A stretch of DNA of 26,578 bases from a virus, in IMG/VR virus record IMGVR_UViG_3300030430_002837, positions 1 through 26,578 of that record; one strand, written 5' to 3'. Numbering within the stretch: the stretch's first letter is position 1; each line of letters opens with the position of its first letter. The translations under genes were made by a program, and so were the position numbers. The notes under the pieces were generated by a model that worked only from the letters and a program-made list of their open reading frames with translations, was not told the origin of the DNA and did no database searches. Positions 24,165 to 26,578 of this stretch are shown one piece after another.

Positions 24165-25007
24165 ATGATAGAAAATAATATACCACTAGAAAGACACGAT
24201 TGTGTAAACGGTCGTTTCTATTCCAATAATGATGGAAACCACAAGATATACCACCCTTCGGTTACGACTATACTAAATATTGTGGCTAAAGGAGAACAGT
24301 TCGATAGATGGTTGGGTGATTCAAAGAGTTATCAGGATGCTATGGATTACGCTAATAACAAAGCATCTATTGGTACAGTTGTTCACATAGCATTAGAATA
24401 TATGTTACAAGAGCCTAATTTGACTTTAGAGATTGAGCCTATTATCAAAGATTTTAATGAGAATAATTATTATAAGATTCATAAGAATGACATAAAAAAG
24501 GTATCTAAGTGTGTAATGGGTGGTTTACAATTCTTTCACGAAAATGAGATTAAAGCAGAAGCATTGGAGTTACAATTATGGGATAAGGATTTACCCTTTA
24601 GTGGTACTGCTGATTTAATTTGTAAAAGAAAGAATCCAAAGACCGGAAAGTTTGAAAGATGGTTGATTGATTTTAAAACAGGGCGAGAGAATCCTGAAGT
24701 TGAATTACAATTAACTTTTTATAAACGATTGTTTGAAAAGATATATAAAAAGAAAATCAAGAAGATAGGTGCTTTATATATTGGTAATACTTGGAAGAAA
24801 AAGCCTACCTATAAGCTAAAAGAATTTAAATATAATCCTAAGTTAGCAAAAGATGTTTTAGAGCTTTACGCTTGGAAATATGGTAAGAACGGTGAAATGC
24901 CTAAACCGTATTTCAGTAAAGAATATCCAACAGTTTTTTCATTAAATAAAATACAAGGAGTCTATAATGAATGGTCAGACTACGACCAACTGGGTAAAAC
25001 CAGCTAA
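24165..25007 (+). CDS. PD-(D/E)XK nuclease, RecB/Cas4-like
   Basis: 280 residues with the ordered motifs of the PDDEXK superfamily: H74 in GTVVHIALEYML, E135 in ALELQLW, D150 in SGTADLIC, D169 and K171 in LIDFKTG, and Q182/Y186 in QLTFY. This set matches RecB-type and Cas4-like exonucleases that process DNA ends, usually in recombination or replication. The C-terminal 80 residues are lysine- and tyrosine-rich. No cysteine cluster for an iron-sulphur centre was seen, which favours a phage RecB-like exonuclease over Cas4. The following gene starts 41 bases before its stop and encodes an SSB-like protein, giving a likely recombination pair. Confidence 0.88.
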   Translation: MIENNIPLERHDCVNGRFYSNNDGNHKIYHPSVTTILNIVAKGEQFDRWLGDSKSYQDAMDYANNKASIGTVVHIALEYMLQEPNLTLEIEPIIKDFNENNYYKIHKNDIKKVSKCVMGGLQFFHENEIKAEALELQLWDKDLPFSGTADLICKRKNPKTGKFERWLIDFKTGRENPEVELQLTFYKRLFEKIYKKKIKKIGALYIGNTWKKKPTYKLKEFKYNPKLAKDVLELYAWKYGKNGEMPKPYFSKEYPTVFSLNKIQGVYNEWSDYDQLGKTS

Positions 25008-25419
25008 AGTAACAGAGCCTATGACGGTTGTGTTAGAGAGTGCTACTGCACAAAAATATGAAGCAGATTGGCAAGGTCATAAATCAACAAGGTATCGCAT
25101 TAAGTGTAAAAATGATATTATGCTTGATACTACAGGAATGTTTGTGAAGATGATGATTGATTCAGGAGCAAAAGATGGTGATACAATGACATTTCATTGT
25201 GTTAAGGATTCTAACGGCAGACCGAATTACAATATCAGCATTAAATCAAATGGTATGGGTGGTATGAAAGAAGCGATTAAAAATGTATTTGGTGCAGAGC
25301 CTGTTGATAATTCTAATGATGTAATGGCGAAGATTAATTCTTTAAATGCTCGTGTTACAGCCATTGAAAATAAATTAACAGCCACATCAAGTAATGTAAC
25401 TGATGAGATTCCATTTTAA
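24967..25419 (+). CDS. Single-stranded DNA-binding-like protein with DEIPF tail
   Basis: 150 residues from ATG 24967, preceded by AAGGAG (24955-24960) with a six-base spacer inside the nuclease gene. The N-terminal 100 residues form alternating strands (PMTVVLESATAQKYEADWQG, STRYRIKCKNDIMLDTTGMF, GDTMTFHCVKD, NYNISIKSNG) consistent with an OB fold. A short helical linker region follows (NDVMAKINSLNARVTAIENK). It ends TDEIPF, the acidic and hydrophobic tip by which bacterial SSB proteins recruit partner enzymes. The tail and the neighbouring exonuclease support an SSB or recombination-mediator role. The OB-fold claim is from pattern only. Confidence 0.78.
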   Translation: MNGQTTTNWVKPAKVTEPMTVVLESATAQKYEADWQGHKSTRYRIKCKNDIMLDTTGMFVKMMIDSGAKDGDTMTFHCVKDSNGRPNYNISIKSNGMGGMKEAIKNVFGAEPVDNSNDVMAKINSLNARVTAIENKLTATSSNVTDEIPF

Positions 25420-25646
25420 TGAGTTACAATATGCCTGATTCTGCTGATTATAAATTTCTTAAAATAGAAGAAGATGCAGAAAAATTAGATAGAGCTGTAG
25501 ATAAGTGGGATAGTATGACTAATGATGAGAAGGTACTATGGTTTCAAGAAAATTTCAGCGATGAGCATATAGTTGATATCCTTGAGAATGACGATGACAT
25601 TATGGAATCAATATACGTTGAACTTGTAGCGATTGATAACCAGTAG
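25419..25646 (+). CDS. Small acidic protein, unknown
   Basis: 75 residues, strongly acidic, sharing one base with the SSB-like gene's stop (TAATG). The sequence MSYNMPDSADYKFLKIEEDA, then KLDRAVDKWDSMTNDEKVLW and ENFSDEHIVDILENDDDIME, predicts helices only. Acidic composition could mimic DNA or contact a basic partner. No family was recognised. It ends 26 bases before a terminator stem and so closes this small operon. Confidence 0.75.
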   Translation: MSYNMPDSADYKFLKIEEDAEKLDRAVDKWDSMTNDEKVLWFQENFSDEHIVDILENDDDIMESIYVELVAIDNQ

Positions 25647-25669
25647 TTACCTTTGAATAGTGAACGGAT

Positions 25670-25706
25670 AGCAGGACAGTCATTAATTTGGTTGTCCTGT
25701 TTTTTT
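25670..25706 (+). terminator. Intrinsic terminator after the recombination operon
   Basis: CAGGACA (25672-25678) and TGTCCTG (25693-25699) form a perfect seven-base stem, extended by a G-U and an A-T pair, with a 14-base loop. Seven T follow (25700-25706). The next gene begins ten bases later, so some read-through is likely. Confidence 0.82.
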
Positions 25707-25716
25707 ATGGAGTAGA

Positions 25717-26028
25717 ATGACTACCAAAGAATTTAAAGAATTATACGACAAAGTAATTATCCCAAGCGTAGAGAAGATGCGTAATAGTGGTCAAAGAGAA
25801 TATGCTAATGACCAAAACAATATATTTGCTAATTTTGATCGAGTTGCTGAAGATATAAATATAAACAGAAAGCAAGTAATTTGGTGTTATCTTCGTAAGC
25901 ATTTAGATGGTGTCCTGAATTACATCGAAAACGGTGTTGAACAACGAGAAGCTATACAAGGTCGGATTTCTGATATTATCGTCTATATGATGCTATTATG
26001 GGCGAGTATTGAGGATGATAATTGTTGA
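25717..26028 (+). CDS. Conserved small phage protein, possibly nucleotide-modification associated
   Basis: 103 residues, beginning MTTKEFKELYDKVIIPSVEK. The body has a conserved-looking arrangement, QNNIFANFDRVAEDININRK then QVIWCYLRKHLDGVLNYIEN and EQREAIQGRISDIIVYMMLL, which I associate with a common small phage family sometimes linked with nucleotide modification (DUF1599-like). I am not sure of the exact family. Helical throughout, it has no membrane segment longer than one amphipathic helix. The first gene after the terminator, it overlaps the next by seven bases. Confidence 0.78.
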   Translation: MTTKEFKELYDKVIIPSVEKMRNSGQREYANDQNNIFANFDRVAEDININRKQVIWCYLRKHLDGVLNYIENGVEQREAIQGRISDIIVYMMLLWASIEDDNC

Positions 26029-26312
26029 GCAACTTTAAGGAAGATGAATATAATTGGTGGTATGTTAAATTAATCAACAACTATCACAAAAAGAGCGAAA
26101 CTCGTAGAACTGGTATTAACTCAAGAGATATAATTTGCAGTTCATTGTACTATTGCAAGGTATGCGATCAGTTATATACGAAAACTGGTTATAGTGGCAG
26201 CAAGAAAGAAAATTACTATGAATATTATACAAGAAAAGATTTATCGTTTTACGGTTTTATAAACAATGAAGAAAAAAGAAAAGTATGTGAAAGGTGTTAT
26301 GAAGAAAAGTGA
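26022..26312 (+). CDS. Zinc-ribbon-like protein 1
   Basis: 96 residues from TTG 26022; a second TTG follows at 26025. GAGGA at 26011-26015 is six bases before the first. Two CxxC pairs, C45/C48 in YYCKVCDQLY and C89/C92 in KVCERCYE, are spaced about 40 residues apart, which suits one zinc site. The N terminus (EDEYNWWYVKLINNYHK) is aromatic and helical. The next gene repeats the same cysteine layout, so the two look paralogous. Function unknown; DNA- or RNA-binding is likely for such ribbons. Confidence 0.72.
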   Translation: MLSNFKEDEYNWWYVKLINNYHKKSETRRTGINSRDIICSSLYYCKVCDQLYTKTGYSGSKKENYYEYYTRKDLSFYGFINNEEKRKVCERCYEEK

Positions 26313-26577
26313 ATGTGATATTTGGAAAGAATTTACGTACGGAGCATGGTGGCTACCGTTTGAAAAGAACGGTTCTAATCTCTCATGGCAGAAAAAGAAG
26401 AAATCAAAGTGGGGTAATAATATGTTAAGATATTGTAAGAAATGCGACAGAGCTTATGAGATCAATCAATTTGCACGACCAAGACAAGTTTATTATTTTA
26501 GTAACGTACCAAAAAAACAGAATCCTAAAGTATGTCCTGTATGTGAGGGCAAAAATGTAAGTGTACATAATTATTAA
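26299..26577 (+). CDS. Zinc-ribbon-like protein 2
   Basis: 92 residues from ATG 26299, where an AAAGG box lies a few bases upstream. An ATG at 26266 would deepen the overlap with the previous gene and has no SD. The cysteine pairs are in MLRYCKKCDRAYEINQFARP and PKVCPVCEGK. This is the same 'YCK.CD..Y ... YY ... KVC..C' framework as the gene before it. An N-terminal FTYGAWWLPFEKNGSNL segment is unique to this copy. The stop TAA ends one base before the window edge, so the gene is complete. Function unknown. Confidence 0.75.
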   Translation: MKKSECDIWKEFTYGAWWLPFEKNGSNLSWQKKKKSKWGNNMLRYCKKCDRAYEINQFARPRQVYYFSNVPKKQNPKVCPVCEGKNVSVHNY

Positions 26578-26578
26578 T

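Noticed and set aside
24165-25007. Cas4 and hence CRISPR association
   Set aside because: PDDEXK motifs are present, but no cysteine cluster, no repeats and no other cas genes were seen. A phage recombination nuclease is simpler.
1-26578. tRNA genes, integrase, att sites, insertion sequences and CRISPR arrays
   Set aside because: I looked for cloverleaf-like arms with TTCGA/GGTTC, tyrosine or serine recombinase motifs, terminal inverted repeats and regularly spaced repeats and saw none. A systematic scan could still find weak cases.

Overview
The window is part of the genome of an AT-rich, long-tailed (siphovirus-like) double-stranded DNA bacteriophage. No bacterial housekeeping gene, rRNA, tRNA, integrase, transposase or CRISPR array was recognised. 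Genes are packed with 1-8 base overlaps (ATGA, TAATG, TGATG). Many carry Shine-Dalgarno sites such as AAGGAG, so the host probably uses SD-led translation. The gene content and fibre types resemble phages known mainly from marine virome contigs. The host cannot be named from the sequence: a dockerin-like module and a DPNALNYN motif in the tail-tip protein recall secreted Bacteroidetes proteins, but the SD sites and a TTGACT-type -35 argue against a typical Bacteroidetes host.

Layout. (1) 1-3354, minus strand: large terminase, portal, a small protein, and a morphogenesis-like gene cut by the left edge. (2) 3355-3459: divergent control region with a nested dyad. (3) 3460-5067, plus strand: scaffold and major capsid, followed by a hairpin and an intrinsic terminator. 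(4) 5171-7326: candidate decoration protein, a repeat-bearing fibre and small proteins. (5) 7319-8193: lysis cassette with an M15-type endolysin and two small membrane proteins. (6) 8196-9637: small proteins, including a run of four extremely basic ones. (7) 9637-12809: three more fibre or virion surface proteins. (8) 12809-23568: connector, tail terminator, tail tube, tail-assembly chaperone made through a probable programmed -1 frameshift, tape measure, a giant tail-tip protein and two distal proteins, closed by a strong terminator. (9) 23692-26577: an early-type module with an HTH regulator, a coiled-coil protein, a RecB-like nuclease, an SSB-like protein with a DEIPF tail, and small proteins including two related zinc-ribbon genes.

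How it works together. Terminase and portal package DNA into a head built by scaffold and coat protein. Connector and terminator proteins join the head to a flexible tail, whose length is set by a 710-residue tape measure and whose tube is chaperoned by the frameshifted G/GT pair. Host recognition is probably shared by the fibre genes and the 1313-residue tail-tip protein. Lysis genes sit among the fibre genes. The right end supplies recombination and replication accessories under its own promoter. The strongest unusual signals are the unannotated frameshift product (slippery run, near-adjacent stop and downstream stem-loop), the divergent split between packaging and capsid genes around a nested dyad, the basic-protein cluster with a 22-codon gene, and the dockerin-like end of the tail-tip protein.
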